From Rhodopseudomonas palustris (GTDB lineage Bacteria; Pseudomonadota; Alphaproteobacteria; Rhizobiales; Xanthobacteraceae), in assembly GCF_034479375.1 (NCBI RefSeq), contig NZ_CP140155.1, positions 2,976,001-3,040,000 of the forward strand: a stretch of 64,000 nucleotides of DNA, written 5' to 3'. The notes under the pieces were generated by a model. The model was not told the origin of the DNA and made no database searches. It worked only from the letters and a program-made list of their open reading frames with translations. Made by a program: the position numbers and the translations under genes. Every line of letters starts with the position of its first letter. Position 1 is the stretch's first letter. This document shows, piece by piece, positions 62,713 through 64,000 of the stretch.

Positions 62713-63594
62713 ATGCCAGCGGTTGTTTCGGAACTGCCCGACGCTCAGTTGCGTCACCTCATCGATCACTATGAGGCAGCGGTGTCCGCCAAGCGCAGGC
62801 GCGCCGCGGTGGGGGCGGCCGTCCTCGTCGTGATGATCGCAGCCTCGGCGTGGATGGGCGAAGTCGACCTGCTGAAACTGGCTGAGAATTTCTGGCGCTT
62901 CCCGTCCTATTTCATCTCGATCATGCCGACACTCTCGTTCGGCACACTGTGGACCGACCTCGCAGACTGGCTGTGGGGGCTGAACCGCTGGACCGGGCTG
63001 CTGCTCGACACGCTGCTGATCGCCTATGTCGGCACATTGATCGGCGCCATCGCCGGCTTCGTGCTGTGCTTCCTCGCCTCGGCCAATCTGGTCCGCTCGC
63101 GCACCACGGTGTTCGTGACCCGTCGATTTCTGGAGGTCTGCCGCACCGTTCCGGAGCTCGTCTTCGCGCTGGTGTTCGTGCTGGCCTTCGGACTCGGGCC
63201 GCTGCCGGGCGTGCTGGCGATCGCGATCCACACCACCGGGGCGCTCGGCAAATTGTTCGCTGAAGTCGTCGAGAATATCGACGACGAGCCGATCGACGGA
63301 GTCGTCGCCTCGGGCGGCAACTGGATGGAAATGGTGCGCTTTGCGGTGGTGCCGCAGGTGCTGTCGAATTTCGTCAGCTACGCGTTGCTGCGCTTCGAGA
63401 TCAACGTCCGCGGCGCTGCCGTGATGGGCTTCGTCGGCGCCGGCGGCATCGGGCAGGACCTGATCGAGGCGGTGCGCAAATTCTACTACACCGACGTCAG
63501 CGCCATTCTGATGCTGATCATCGTCACGGTGATGACGATCGACTATTGCACCGAGGCGGTCCGTCATCGCCTGATCGGGCGGGAAAGCCGATGA
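62713..63594 (+). CDS. phnE: PhnE, phosphonate ABC permease (first)
   Basis: 293 residues, about six TM helices, with FAVVPQVLSNFVSYALLRFEINVRGAAVMGFVGAGGIGQDL as the EAA/PhnE region. An N-terminal extension (residues 1-35) is charged and cytoplasmic. Stop overlaps the second permease start (ATGA). Confidence 0.95.
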   Translation: MPAVVSELPDAQLRHLIDHYEAAVSAKRRRAAVGAAVLVVMIAASAWMGEVDLLKLAENFWRFPSYFISIMPTLSFGTLWTDLADWLWGLNRWTGLLLDTLLIAYVGTLIGAIAGFVLCFLASANLVRSRTTVFVTRRFLEVCRTVPELVFALVFVLAFGLGPLPGVLAIAIHTTGALGKLFAEVVENIDDEPIDGVVASGGNWMEMVRFAVVPQVLSNFVSYALLRFEINVRGAAVMGFVGAGGIGQDLIEAVRKFYYTDVSAILMLIIVTVMTIDYCTEAVRHRLIGRESR

Positions 63595-64000
63595 CCGATA
63601 CGCGCAGGGCGCTGAGCTTCGACGATCAGACCGACATCGTCCGCCGCTTTCCGGAGCAGTTCGGGATCGACTGGTGGCGGCGCGGCCGACTGATCGGCGG
63701 TCTCGTCGTCGTCGTGGCGCTGTTCGTCTTCGGGCTGATCAGGCTCGAGATTCCGTTCGACCGGCTGATCAGCGGCTCGATCCGCCTGATCAAGTTCACC
63801 GCCATGATGTTGCCGCCGGATCCCGGATCCTGGGCACAGGCGAAGATCTATCTGAACGCAATGGGCGAGACCATTGCGATCGCCTTCCTCGGCACGTTGG
63901 GCGGCGCGCTGCTGGCGTTTCCGGTGTCGTTCCTGGCCGCGCGCAACGTGGTCGGCAGCCGCGTGCTGCAGCTCGTCACCCGCCGCGGGCTCGACGCGGT
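63591..64000 (+). CDS. PhnE-like second phosphonate permease, cut by window edge
   Basis: First 136 residues from ATG 63591 (MTDTRRALSFDDQTDIVRRF), overlapping the previous stop as ATGA. TM1 near 34-50 (GGLVVVVALFVFGLI), then NAMGETIAIAFLGTLGGALLAFPVSFLAARNVVG, a PhnE pattern. Two-permease phosphonate systems are common in alphaproteobacteria. The rest lies beyond base 64000. Confidence 0.9.
   Translation, partial: MTDTRRALSFDDQTDIVRRFPEQFGIDWWRRGRLIGGLVVVVALFVFGLIRLEIPFDRLISGSIRLIKFTAMMLPPDPGSWAQAKIYLNAMGETIAIAFLGTLGGALLAFPVSFLAARNVVGSRVLQLVTRRGLDA

Overview
The window looks like chromosome of a purple non-sulfur alphaproteobacterium close to Rhodopseudomonas palustris. The evidence is uniformly GC-rich DNA, an LH2 operon (pucB, pucA, pucC) beside a biliverdin-type bacteriophytochrome kinase, NnrS/NnrU proteins, phosphonate genes, and several copies of palindromic intergenic repeats of the kind seen in Rhodopseudomonas, Bradyrhizobium and Nitrobacter. 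I see no rRNA, tRNA, phage or insertion sequence.

Layout. 1-2.9 kb: RND efflux operon (permease cut by the window edge). 3.2-4.8 kb: Baeyer-Villiger-type monooxygenase. 5.0-11.4 kb: photosynthesis island. On the minus strand run pucB, pucA, pucC and two repeat proteins I do not recognise; divergently run a bacteriophytochrome kinase and a NarL-type regulator. 11.5-13.8 kb: nnrU, nnrS and a DUF2249 protein. 14-17.3 kb: pgm, a hydrolase, a single-domain receiver. 17.4-22.1 kb: ABC importer plus a phosphodiesterase behind a good Pho-box candidate. 22.5-23.5 kb: two small genes of unknown role. 23.9-34.3 kb: one long operon joining an oligopeptide-type ABC importer to atzG/atzE/atzH/atzF homologues (carboxybiuret to allophanate to ammonia). 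34.4-40.7 kb: nitrate/taurine-type ABC importer divergent from an enolase-superfamily enzyme, a GMC oxidoreductase and a GntR regulator. 40.7-48.8 kb: ClC channel, class-I glutamine-amidotransferase-like hydrolase, ilvD, a COG0523 GTPase under a perfect Zur-type palindrome, a Crp/Fnr regulator, two hypothetical genes. 49.1-58.0 kb: acyl-CoA catabolic cluster (two CoA ligases, enoyl-CoA hydratase, acyl-CoA dehydrogenase, SDR, two MaoC proteins, SCP-x-type thiolase, TetR). 58.1-64 kb: part of a phosphonate/C-P-lyase locus (DUF1045, phnM, hexapeptide acetyltransferase; divergent phnC, phnD, phnE, phnE2, the last cut by the window edge).

Themes. Most clusters pair an importer with its catabolic enzymes and a local regulator, and several divergent promoters carry clear palindromes or direct repeats that can be assigned to those regulators. 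The least explained part is the tail of the puc operon: a 220-residue protein with a stress-protein-like N-terminal domain followed by about six 16-residue repeats built around SFSGTPLLL, and a 97-residue protein made almost only of the same repeat. Their position directly after pucC suggests a role in light-harvesting assembly or organisation that I cannot name.
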